DNA of 52,618 nucleotides from Euryarchaeota archaeon UBA24 (lineage in GTDB: Archaea; Halobacteriota; Halobacteria; Halobacteriales; Hikarchaeaceae), in the NCBI GenBank assembly GCA_002503845.1, contig DASO01000008.1, positions 1 to 52,618 on the forward strand, written 5' to 3'. The notes under the pieces were generated by a model. The model searched no databases and was not told the DNA's origin. It worked only from the letters and a program-made list of their open reading frames with translations. The position numbers and the translations under genes are program-made. This document shows, one piece after another, positions 42,935 through 51,404 of this stretch (its first letter is position 1; every line of letters begins with the position of its first letter).

Positions 42935-44605
42935 TTATTTATTTAATTCTGCATTAAGAAACTCAGTTCCAATCCAGGGATCAACATGGGCATCAATTAG
43001 TGCAGGTCCCTTTACCTCCACAAAACGCTCAATCGTGTCTTTAATCTGAGAACTGTCTTCAATTGACTCCCCAAACATACCTAGATCTCTCGCAAAAGCT
43101 GCAAAGTCTGGATTTTTGAACACAGAACCTGTAGTTCTGCCCTCATACGCCCGATGCTGCCTCACGGTTTGGGACATATATGCATCATTATTGAAAATTA
43201 TTATTTTCACGGGTATTGATTCTCTAACTGCAGTTTCTAGATCTTGCATAACCATCGCGAATCCCCCATCTCCTTCAAACACGAATACTTGCTCATCAAG
43301 GGCTATTTGAGCCCCCATAGCCAGCGGCAAACCTTGACTCATGCCCGAAAAATTAAGAGTTCCAAAATGCCCATTGATGCTAGTCACTGGCAAATGCCGC
43401 GCAAATTTAGCATGTATTCCTCCTCCTGTCACAAATGAATAATCTCCTGCAAAACCATCTAGCAAGTGGAGTATCGGTGCCGGATCAACACCATTCTCGC
43501 CACGGGTCTCTTTAACATTAAAAATAGATTCTCGTGCATCTTGATATTCCTTCCTTGCCACTGAAGAAATATTTTTAAATGAAATATCTTTCTTACTTAT
43601 TGAAAGTTTGCCATTTAAATCTACTATTGCGGATGTAGAATCTGCCATCACGTTGACATCGGCCACATATTGCCGATTTAGTTCTCTCGGCCGCATAGTA
43701 ATGTGTACGATAGATGCATCCGGATTAATCCTCTTCCAATCTGAAGTAGTATAGTCTGATAAACTGGCACCTATCGCTATAATGAGATCCGAATTTTCAA
43801 GGTAGCCATTTGTTGGTTTAAGCCCGATCCAACCAACTAGACCAATTGATAATGGATGCTCTTCTGATAGTGCCCCTCGTGCATTGTGTGTATTTGCAAC
43901 TGGGATTTGCATTTTCTCTGCAAGCATTTTTAATTCATTAGAAGAATCAAACCACCTGGTTTCACTACCTGCAATTATTAAAGGACGTTTTGATTTGGAA
44001 AGCAGCTCAATAACCTGATCCAATTTTTCCGGACTTGGACGGCACCTATTCATCGATGCTATATATTCATGCGATCTCGTTTTTTTCCTCAAGTTTTCAT
44101 CAAGATCTGGAAATGTTTCATTTTCCAAATTATGAGGTACATCTATGTGCACTGGTCCGGGGATTCCCGTTACCGATTGTGTTACTGCGTCTCGAATCTG
44201 GTCATGTGTATTTTCCCTTCCCATCCGGACGTTGTATTTAGTAATACGTTCAAAAACTTGGAGTACATCCCATTCGTGCTTTACATTTCTTCCAAGGTTA
44301 TAGCTAGGTTCGTTACCCGTTATAGCAACCACTGGGACATTCTCTCTATATGCTGAGGCTATCCCCAAAATCATGTTAGCAGCCCCTGGGCCTACATGTA
44401 CCACTGCAGCAGTTGGTTTCCTTGTAGCAAGCGCATACCCGGTTGCCATTCCTGTGGCGACCTGTTCATGCCGAGTAGTGTAAAATTTAATCTTGCTCTT
44501 TGCGATCTCATCGAGAATACCTAGATTGGTAGATCCTGCCAATCCAAATGCACAATCTACACCGGTGTCCTCTAATACTGAAACTAATAGTTTCGATCCA
44601 TGCAT
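42935..44605 (-). CDS. Thiamine-diphosphate-dependent enzyme (acetolactate synthase-like)
   Basis: The 556-residue protein has the three domains of the AHAS/POX family. The N-terminal Pyr domain has catalytic Glu47 in TTRHEQVATGMA. A central domain follows (about 185-320), and the C-terminal PP domain carries the ThDP motif GDGGFAM...FNND near 435-465. Presence of Glu47 argues against glyoxylate carboligase, which lacks it. Candidates include acetolactate synthase-like, sulfoacetaldehyde acetyltransferase-like or 2-oxoacid decarboxylase activities. No ilvN-type regulatory subunit adjoins it, so branched-chain synthesis is less likely. Placement before coxMLS suggests that they act in one pathway. 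Confidence 0.82.
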   Translation of the reverse strand: MHGSKLLVSVLEDTGVDCAFGLAGSTNLGILDEIAKSKIKFYTTRHEQVATGMATGYALATRKPTAAVVHVGPGAANMILGIASAYRENVPVVAITGNEPSYNLGRNVKHEWDVLQVFERITKYNVRMGRENTHDQIRDAVTQSVTGIPGPVHIDVPHNLENETFPDLDENLRKKTRSHEYIASMNRCRPSPEKLDQVIELLSKSKRPLIIAGSETRWFDSSNELKMLAEKMQIPVANTHNARGALSEEHPLSIGLVGWIGLKPTNGYLENSDLIIAIGASLSDYTTSDWKRINPDASIVHITMRPRELNRQYVADVNVMADSTSAIVDLNGKLSISKKDISFKNISSVARKEYQDARESIFNVKETRGENGVDPAPILHLLDGFAGDYSFVTGGGIHAKFARHLPVTSINGHFGTLNFSGMSQGLPLAMGAQIALDEQVFVFEGDGGFAMVMQDLETAVRESIPVKIIIFNNDAYMSQTVRQHRAYEGRTTGSVFKNPDFAAFARDLGMFGESIEDSSQIKDTIERFVEVKGPALIDAHVDPWIGTEFLNAELNK

Positions 44606-44669
44606 ACCACCAGCTAATCCCTTTGTTTACTAAAAAGTTATTGTACCTATTTTTTCTCTAAACTTCTTT

Positions 44670-45206
44670 CTACCTGTGTCTATTACCTCTGCCAACTGCC
44701 CCTGATGCACGGATAGTTTTTAGTACAAATTCCGCATTACTGCCTCCAGTGGCTATGAGTATCATCTCTAGTACTACGACCGCAAAACCTGCCAATGGTG
44801 CTATCTGCCATTGATAACCCATCCAGTAATATCTGTCAAGGAAGTACAGAGCTACCACAGTCACCATCACAATGGTCACAACTGCACCTATCAAAAACCA
44901 CCACCCTTTACTACTTTTTGGAGGTATGTCCAGTGATTTTAACATCTGCTTAGTTGTTTGTGGTGGATTTTCAAACATATCCAGCGCATGACCCGAACAT
45001 GCCCCTAAAAACATCATGAGACAGATCAGTGAGAATGCAAACACCACCACGATATCTGCAACTAACCAATCAATCCCCTGTTCAGTTATTGCCCGAACTA
45101 ATGTATATAAAATGGACAACGTAATTCCCACCCGCGCTCCACGTTGCATTAGTTCTGCGAATTTCTCTAAGTCTTCCATTCCCTTTCCTATTTTCTCTTG
45201 TGGCAT
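44670..45206 (-). CDS. Multi-helix membrane protein of unknown function
   Basis: From ATG 45206 the protein has 178 residues with about four hydrophobic helices in two pairs (near 25-50 and 55-80; then 110-135 and 140-165) and polar ends. I do not recognise a family. It follows nrdJ by 7 bases, so it may be co-transcribed. An in-frame start at 45242 would overlap nrdJ, and ATG 45179 (MEDLEKFAEL) has an AGGAAAGGG-like ribosome site. No function is proposed. Confidence 0.6.
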   Translation of the reverse strand: MPQEKIGKGMEDLEKFAELMQRGARVGITLSILYTLVRAITEQGIDWLVADIVVVFAFSLICLMMFLGACSGHALDMFENPPQTTKQMLKSLDIPPKSSKGWWFLIGAVVTIVMVTVVALYFLDRYYWMGYQWQIAPLAGFAVVVLEMILIATGGSNAEFVLKTIRASGAVGRGNRHR

Positions 45207-45213
45207 CCAGATC

Positions 45214-48200
45214 CTAACACTCAGACCATCCGCACGATTCACACGTCTTGCAACCCTCTGAGAAATTCAATGTCAAAGATCCACACGAAGGGCATTCTGG
45301 ACTTTCTCCTGCATCGATTAACGATTGAGTTACATCCACTACCAATGGTGCAACTTTCTTCACAGCTTCTTGATTAGCTTCCCCCTTGCTAATTTCAGAT
45401 AAGTTCTTTTGTTGAGGATACTCTTTGTGAATTTCACCATCTAAGTATCGTTTCATAGCGGTGCCTATCGCATCCGGTATCGATTGTATTTGACCTCCTC
45501 GATCCCACGCAATTTTAGGTGATCGGATCCCTTTCAACTCACCTGCAATTTCTCGGGGATCAACCCCGGATCTCAATGCAGTAGAAACTATCTTTGCCAA
45601 CGCTTCTGTAAAACTAGCCGTAAATCCTCCCGAATTTCCGATATTTGCAAACAATTCAAATGGTCGCCCTTGTTCATCCTCATTTATATTTACATATAAT
45701 TTTCCATACCCGGTGTCTATCCTTTGTGTAAGTCCATACAGGACACCTGGGCGTGGTCTTTTTCGAGATTTGCCATAAGCAAGTGCTGGAACATCCCATA
45801 TACTGAGATCTTCTCCATGGTGTTTCCATTCCTCTGTAATTTTAGCACGAATCGTTTCATGATTCAAAAATTCTGACAAACTGTCAAAGTGAGTATTGAT
45901 ATACTCTAACAGATGATCTGCAGATCCACCTTCTCCCGATTCTATAAATTCCGCATTTTGCGCGCGAGTTGTGAGAACTTGTTTAGTTCTAGACCCATCC
46001 CTGTATACTGTTACACCCTTCCCCCCATTTCGGTAAATATAGCGATACACTTCATCCATCTCTTCTGCCGTTGCGTCATTTGGAAAATTGCAAGTTTTAG
46101 AAATAGCCGAGTCCACACCTTCTTGACATGCACATTGGACGCTTGCATGTTCTATGGCTGAAACTTCAGAAGATACTACAAACAATTCTCCAATTGCATC
46201 TGGGACCGTTGTCAATCCACCAATTCCTTTGAATTCATTATTTTGCATCTGGGATAGTGCCTCCTCTTTCACCACATCCACATCAATCCCATTAGCTTCT
46301 ATTGTTCTTAAAAAATAATCATCAAACTCAACTAACATCTCATCCCCTTGAACATCGTCTGACACATTTTTATAATATGCCACACTGTATATTGGTTCAC
46401 ACCCTCCTGTGGTGTTTGCAATCATACTCGTCGTTCCAGTAGGTGCTATTGTGGTGGTATTATGATTCCGTATTGGGAATCCTCCTTTCCACTCTTCGGG
46501 GTTCAATCCCGTTTCCTTTGTAAACCATTCTGCATATTTCACAGGGTCTGCGTACTTAGAATCTGGCCAATTTTCAAACGAACCTCTTATCTCTGCCAAT
46601 TCATGAGAAGTCCATTTAGACGCATGATTGATGTAAATCATCACTTGCCTAGCTAGTTCATTTCCTTCAGGTGATCCATATTTCAAACCAAGCTGAACAT
46701 ATAGTTGAGCCAAACCCATTATGCCCAACCCTATCTTTCTATTGTTGTAAACTGTCTCTTCGATCCGTTCTACTGGGAAATCTGACATAGTACATACGTT
46801 TTCAAGAAAACGAGTGCCCAATTCAATCCGCCTATCGAATTCTTCAATGTCCATCGCCACGTGGATGAAATCCGACATCAACTCCCCGAGTTCTCTATCT
46901 GATCTTCCTTTTTGATTCGACCACGTCCTCCAATCAGGGGCATCCAAAGATGCAAGTGTAGAAAGATTGATATGGCCTAGATTGCACGCTTCATATTCCA
47001 TTAACGGCTGCTCTCCACAAGGATTTGTTGCTAAAATCTCATAAGGAGAAGAATCTCCGGTTGGAGTCGATTCAACGGGGAACGAGTGATCTTGGTTCAC
47101 GCGGTCAAGATATATTATTCCTGGTTCACCATTTTCCCATGCACCATCTACGATGCGTTCCCATAAAATCGATGCAGGGATTGACAGCGGTTTTCCAACT
47201 TCCACATAGTCTCCCAAATCATATCTGTCATACATTTCTAAAGTGTATTTTGTAGCAATGTGGGGATCTCCCGTTCGTGGATTTAACAAAGTATATTCTC
47301 TGTTTTCTTCCAATGCTTTCATGAACTCATCAGTCACACCAACGGAAACATTAAAATTAGATAAGTGACCTTCCACTGCATTCCTAAGATGCTTGGGAAC
47401 TCGTCCTTCTTCATCAAGAAGAGTCCTAGCTTCTGCTAGTGCCTCGTTAAATGTCGTGTATGTATAGTCGTCCGGATCGTTCAATTTGAGAGAATGTGCG
47501 AGTGAAACATCTTTATTTTTAGCATGAATAAATTCAATCACGTCCGGGTGGGAAATGCGCATAATTGCCATTTGAGCACCCCTTCTTGACCCACCCTGTG
47601 CGATTGTCTCACACATCTGATCGAAAGTTTCCATAAATGTTATTGGACCTGAAGCAATTCCGCCTGTGGACCCCACTGTATCTCCATATGGTCGTATCCG
47701 CCAAAACGCATAACCCATCCCTCCCCCTGACTGGAAAACCTGGGCTGCTTCCAATGCTGTGTGATGAATATCCACTATGTCATCTTTCGGGGAATCAACA
47801 AAACAAGCCGAAAGTTGTTGGAGTTCATCCCCTGCATTCATTATAGTCGGAGAATTTGGTATGAATGATAAATCTTCCATGAATTCACAAAATTGATCTG
47901 CAATAGATTCTACATGTTTCCGAACATCCTCTGGAAGCAATGGTATAATTGTTTCATAACTGAATTTACTCACATTCCGATCCGTCAATTCCGTGCTCAT
48001 GTTATCTGCAACTATGATCTCACCGTTGTCAGTGGACCCCTCTCCAAATACTTCTTTAATTAATTTTTCCCTCCGTGGATGATCGGGCTTAATCTGATCT
48101 GGGGTAACTGTTATTTTCACATTTTGTCTATCTGCCTCATACACTGCTTCCGCCAGGGCGATGTTGTTTGCAATCCGCCTGAATAGTTTCTCAGGAGGTT

Positions 48201-48357
48201 CTACGATCTCACCTTTTGCATCCTTTCTCAGGTACCTCGCGGGGAGGATGTTCTGATATGCATTCTTTGTAAGGCGCTCTTCCAAAGTCGCCCCATCGGT
48301 ACGCTTCACTGGAAGTACAATTGCATCTTTATCCGTCCGAGTCCTTGTTTCACTCAT
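45214..48357 (-). CDS. nrdJ: Adenosylcobalamin-dependent (class II) ribonucleotide reductase
   Basis: The 1047-residue enzyme reduces ribonucleotides to deoxyribonucleotides. An N-terminal part (LPVKRTDGATLEERLTKNAY) is followed by the ten-stranded barrel with SACFV (first redox Cys), GGGMGYAFWRIRP, and the active-site NPCGEQP with radical Cys and Glu. The C-terminal tail CPSCG...CKTCESCGWSEC holds the mobile Cys pairs. ATG 48357 (MSETRTRTDK) fits relatives better than ATG 48378. No intein interrupts it. Upstream lie a structured leader and a short leader frame overlapping the start. Confidence 0.94.
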   Translation of the reverse strand: MSETRTRTDKDAIVLPVKRTDGATLEERLTKNAYQNILPARYLRKDAKGEIVEPPEKLFRRIANNIALAEAVYEADRQNVKITVTPDQIKPDHPRREKLIKEVFGEGSTDNGEIIVADNMSTELTDRNVSKFSYETIIPLLPEDVRKHVESIADQFCEFMEDLSFIPNSPTIMNAGDELQQLSACFVDSPKDDIVDIHHTALEAAQVFQSGGGMGYAFWRIRPYGDTVGSTGGIASGPITFMETFDQMCETIAQGGSRRGAQMAIMRISHPDVIEFIHAKNKDVSLAHSLKLNDPDDYTYTTFNEALAEARTLLDEEGRVPKHLRNAVEGHLSNFNVSVGVTDEFMKALEENREYTLLNPRTGDPHIATKYTLEMYDRYDLGDYVEVGKPLSIPASILWERIVDGAWENGEPGIIYLDRVNQDHSFPVESTPTGDSSPYEILATNPCGEQPLMEYEACNLGHINLSTLASLDAPDWRTWSNQKGRSDRELGELMSDFIHVAMDIEEFDRRIELGTRFLENVCTMSDFPVERIEETVYNNRKIGLGIMGLAQLYVQLGLKYGSPEGNELARQVMIYINHASKWTSHELAEIRGSFENWPDSKYADPVKYAEWFTKETGLNPEEWKGGFPIRNHNTTTIAPTGTTSMIANTTGGCEPIYSVAYYKNVSDDVQGDEMLVEFDDYFLRTIEANGIDVDVVKEEALSQMQNNEFKGIGGLTTVPDAIGELFVVSSEVSAIEHASVQCACQEGVDSAISKTCNFPNDATAEEMDEVYRYIYRNGGKGVTVYRDGSRTKQVLTTRAQNAEFIESGEGGSADHLLEYINTHFDSLSEFLNHETIRAKITEEWKHHGEDLSIWDVPALAYGKSRKRPRPGVLYGLTQRIDTGYGKLYVNINEDEQGRPFELFANIGNSGGFTASFTEALAKIVSTALRSGVDPREIAGELKGIRSPKIAWDRGGQIQSIPDAIGTAMKRYLDGEIHKEYPQQKNLSEISKGEANQEAVKKVAPLVVDVTQSLIDAGESPECPSCGSLTLNFSEGCKTCESCGWSEC

Positions 48358-48409
48358 TTCCCATTCCACCCCTGCCATTTAATTTAATCATTGAGTCTGT
48401 TTTTTTCAT
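48350..48409 (-). CDS. Possible 19-codon leader peptide upstream of nrdJ
   Basis: ATG at 48409 is preceded by GGAGG at the ideal distance of about 5 bases, the best ribosome site in this stretch. The frame reads MKKTDSMIKLNGRGGMGNE and stops at 48350, 8 bases inside nrdJ in another frame. It could couple or gate nrdJ translation. The peptide has no recognisable motif; chance cannot be excluded. Confidence 0.35.
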   Translation of the reverse strand: MKKTDSMIKLNGRGGMGNE

Positions 48410-48419
48410 AATTCCTCCA

Positions 48420-48510
48420 CATGCAGCGCTAGCAGCGCTATAAGTTATTCTGCACGGCGAACCGTGTTACCTCGATCAACTTATTAGAGGTTTTAGTTTA
48501 GGTAACTCTG
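48420..48510 (-). promoter_or_regulatory. Structured 5' leader of nrdJ with alternative pairings
   Basis: Read on the minus strand, GTTACCT (48506-48500) can pair with AGGTAAC (48472-48466). ACCTC (48491-48487) competes for the GAGGT at 48473-48469, so two structures exclude each other. Then come hairpin CACGG-TTCG-CCGTG (48466-48453) and hairpin AGCGCT-GCT-AGCGCT (48439-48425), the latter 6 bases or so before GGAGG. A TTATAAATT box at 48555-48547 would start transcription near 48525, giving a leader of about 165 bases. A second TATA-like element near 48516 would shorten it to about 130 and remove the first arm. Confidence 0.5.
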
Positions 48511-48616
48511 GCAATATAAGTCTCTTGTGAGCATGGTGAAAGTAATAATTTATAATTCCTACCTAAGCCAATCAATTCGTTTTTCCAGTAGAAGTGCACC
48601 TTTAATTTTACTTTTG

Positions 48617-49198
48617 TCAGACAATCTTCGAGGTGAAATTTAATATTATTTTCTTACCCACTTTTGTGAGTATGCTCTCTGGATGGAATTGCACACATTC
48701 TATCGGGAAGTCAACATGCCTAATTCCCATCACAATTTCAGATTCCCCTTGCATTGTGGTCGCAGTAACTTTGAAGCATTTTGGAACTTCTGTGGCAACC
48801 AAAGAATGATAACGTGCACCTTCAAAATTTTGATCTATACCTTCAAAAACACCTTCTCCATCGTGGCTTATTTGCGAAGATTGCCCATGAATGGGAGATG
48901 GGGCCCGGCCAATTTTACCACCGTACGCATAAACTGCAGCTTCCAGCCCTAGACAAACACCGAATGTTGGAATCGTGGGGCTTACCCTTTTCAGTACCTC
49001 CAAAGTTACTCCCACATCTCTTGGATTTTTTGGGTGCCCTGGTCCTGGACTAATCACTATCGCATCCGGTTCCATTTCATATATCTCTTCCACTGAAGCA
49101 GTGTTGAGCAGTACTTCAGTTTTTGAATGAGCACTTACGTAATCTACAAGATTATATGTAAACGAATCAAAATTATCAATGAAAAGTGTTTTCGTCAT
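48617..49198 (-). CDS. trpG: Anthranilate synthase component II (glutamine amidotransferase)
   Basis: The 193-residue class I amidotransferase starts with FIDNFDSFTYNLVDY and has ISPGPGHP near 50-57, the nucleophile Cys in GVCLGLEA near 80-87, and FHPESILT with the catalytic His and Glu. GVCLGLEA departs from the common GVCLGHQ. It supplies ammonia from glutamine to TrpE. Last gene of trpDFEG; its ATG abuts the trpE stop. Confidence 0.94.
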   Translation of the reverse strand: MTKTLFIDNFDSFTYNLVDYVSAHSKTEVLLNTASVEEIYEMEPDAIVISPGPGHPKNPRDVGVTLEVLKRVSPTIPTFGVCLGLEAAVYAYGGKIGRAPSPIHGQSSQISHDGEGVFEGIDQNFEGARYHSLVATEVPKCFKVTATTMQGESEIVMGIRHVDFPIECVQFHPESILTKVGKKIILNFTSKIV

Positions 49199-50763
49199 TA
49201 TTCTTCTTGATCCTCCTCCACTAGCCGATACACCGATTCTAGAACTGCATGCATTTTTTTCTCCGTTTCTTCATATTCCTTTTCTGGAATAGAGTCTGCT
49301 ACAATTCCTGCCCCTGCCTGTATGGTTATTGTATCCACTTCCCCCAATTCAATAGTTGCAGTTCGAATTACAATGGCAAAATCTGCATCACCATCCCATG
49401 AATAGTACCCAACACCTCCTCCATACACACCCCTTGGTGTGGATTCTAGTTCATGTATAATCTCCATTGCCCTTATTTTAGGGGCGCCAGACAACGTCCC
49501 TGCAGGGAATGTAGCACGCGTAGCATCAAATGAAGTATATTCCAGATCCAGTTCTCCCGTGACTGTGCTTTCTATATGCTGAACATGACTATATTTTAAC
49601 ACATTCATGAATTCCTCAACTTCGACCGTGCCGGGCAAACAAACTCTTCTTACATCATTCCGAGCCAAATCCACAAGCATAGTATGTTCTGACAACTCCT
49701 TTTTGTCTGACAACATTTTTTGAGAAAATAATAGATCCTCATTTAGATTTTTTCCCCTTGCACAAGTACCTGCAATAGGATTTGAAATCACACGCCTATC
49801 TCTAATCGAAATTAGGGTTTCTGGACTAGCCCCTACTATGGCAAAATTACCAAATTTTAGAAGATACATATACGGAGATGGATTCACATTTTTTAGCGAT
49901 GCATAAAGTTCCACGGGGTCTACTTTACACTGTATCTCTCTCTTCCTAGATAACACTCCTTGGTATATGTCCCCGCTTAACACATATTCGATTACCCGTT
50001 CCACTGAGGATTCATATTCCTTTCTACTGCCTATCCTTTCTTCATAAATTGTGACTTTTCCCATTCTTGGTTCTTCTGCATCCCTCAGTTTCTTTTCTAT
50101 CTCGCCCGCCTCTTGACACAATGAATCATATAGGATTTTTAAGTCGGTTTCTTCAGTTATTAAAGGTGTAAATGCAACGAACGTTTTGTCGCTATTATGA
50201 TCAAAAATAATTGTTTTTGTATTCACAACAAATTGTGCATCGGGGATATCTGTTTCACTATGCTGTATTCCCACCTTTTCGAGCCATAGGTTGTACACAG
50301 AATCATATGATAAAAACCCAATCAACCCTCCTAACAGCTGCTGTCTATCTGTATCGGGAAATCCATATAAGGGGTATTTTGGAATGGCCCCTTGCAATAT
50401 ATCTAATATGTCCCCTTTGCCCTTTACTATTTGATCTGCCATTGTAGACTCTTTCAAAACAAGAATTTCTGACTCCTCTGACCCCACTGTAATCACTGCA
50501 TCTGGGTCATATCCTATAAATGAATATTGTGCATGTCCCTTTACCGAAATTGATTTTTCATTTTGGACCGAGGCACTGTGGGCACCTTTTTCTCCACTCT
50601 CTAGTAAAAAGGAGTAATCTTGTCCACCTTCCTCAATCATCGTAGAATATGCTGCCAAGGGTGTCGCACTTATGACGATCTCTGCAGAAGCATATGCAAT
50701 ACAAGGACGATTTTCAACTAACTCTTCAAATTCTTGAAACGATACTCCAAATGAACTCATCAT
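49198..50763 (-). CDS. trpE: Anthranilate synthase component I
   Basis: The 521-residue chorismate-utilising enzyme has an N-terminal Anth_synt_I_N domain (about 10-180) and a C-terminal catalytic domain. The latter carries EYESSVERVIEYVLSGDIYQGVLSR, ASPETLISI, IAGTCARG, LVDLARNDVRRV, FPAGTLSGAPKIRAMEII and GGGVGYYSWDGD. It converts chorismate to anthranilate with TrpG. The order D-F-E-G with overlapping genes is that of haloarchaeal trp operons. It overlaps trpF by 4 bases. Confidence 0.95.
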   Translation of the reverse strand: MMSSFGVSFQEFEELVENRPCIAYASAEIVISATPLAAYSTMIEEGGQDYSFLLESGEKGAHSASVQNEKSISVKGHAQYSFIGYDPDAVITVGSEESEILVLKESTMADQIVKGKGDILDILQGAIPKYPLYGFPDTDRQQLLGGLIGFLSYDSVYNLWLEKVGIQHSETDIPDAQFVVNTKTIIFDHNSDKTFVAFTPLITEETDLKILYDSLCQEAGEIEKKLRDAEEPRMGKVTIYEERIGSRKEYESSVERVIEYVLSGDIYQGVLSRKREIQCKVDPVELYASLKNVNPSPYMYLLKFGNFAIVGASPETLISIRDRRVISNPIAGTCARGKNLNEDLLFSQKMLSDKKELSEHTMLVDLARNDVRRVCLPGTVEVEEFMNVLKYSHVQHIESTVTGELDLEYTSFDATRATFPAGTLSGAPKIRAMEIIHELESTPRGVYGGGVGYYSWDGDADFAIVIRTATIELGEVDTITIQAGAGIVADSIPEKEYEETEKKMHAVLESVYRLVEEDQEE

Positions 50764-51404
50764 TTTCCCCCTTCTGCTTTATGAACATTGGTTATAAATT
50801 CACGAATTGCACTATGGTCTTTTAATCCATTTGGGCCCTCAACCCCACTTGCCACATCCACTGCAAATGGTTTTACCAAACTGATGGCATGAGATACATT
50901 TTGAGGTGTTAAACCCCCTGCAAGTATAACTGGAAGTTTAGTTTTCTCTCTAAATTTTCTAACCGATTCCCAGTCAGTTACCTTCCCGGTTCCTCCTGCA
51001 CCCTTTTCTCTCTGAGAATCGCAAAGCGCAGCATTCGAAATACCCTCAAGTTGATTAGAAATTGTGGCATTCGGATCCACTGAAACAATTAATTTTCCAT
51101 CAATTGAATCTGAAACTTTTTGAATTACATCGAGTGTAAGATCACCATGTATCTGCAATGCATCTGCACCAACTTGTTCAAAAAAATCAAGTGTCCTATC
51201 TACATCTTCTAAAATAGTAACCATAGTCGTAGTCACACCCGATGGTACCTTTGAAACTAATTCATTCGCAAATTTCGGAGATATTTTCCTATGTGATTCT
51301 ACAGAAATATCCACAATAAATCCAACATAATTGGCTCCACATTCTATCGAAGCAACCAAATCGTCCTCATTCGTAATTCCGCAAATTTTAGTTTTTGTCA
51401 TCAT
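50760..51404 (-). CDS. trpF: Phosphoribosylanthranilate isomerase
   Basis: The 214-residue TIM barrel has TKICGITNEDDL with the catalytic Cys, ALQIHGDLT near 135 as the fourth strand, VDVASGVEGPNGLKD near 180, and LAGGLTPQNV as the phosphate loop. It catalyses the Amadori rearrangement of PRA to CdRP. It overlaps trpE and trpD by 4 bases each, implying coupled translation. Confidence 0.94.
   Translation of the reverse strand: MMTKTKICGITNEDDLVASIECGANYVGFIVDISVESHRKISPKFANELVSKVPSGVTTTMVTILEDVDRTLDFFEQVGADALQIHGDLTLDVIQKVSDSIDGKLIVSVDPNATISNQLEGISNAALCDSQREKGAGGTGKVTDWESVRKFREKTKLPVILAGGLTPQNVSHAISLVKPFAVDVASGVEGPNGLKDHSAIREFITNVHKAEGGK

Noticed and set aside
42935..44605. Glyoxylate carboligase completing a purine-to-glycerate route
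   Set aside because: Glyoxylate carboligase lacks the catalytic glutamate of ThDP enzymes, whereas this protein has it (Glu47 in RHE).
48420..48510. Standard cobalamin riboswitch before nrdJ
   Set aside because: I searched by eye for the B12 box and the GCCACTG core and found neither on the minus strand. The leader is reported only as an undefined structured RNA.
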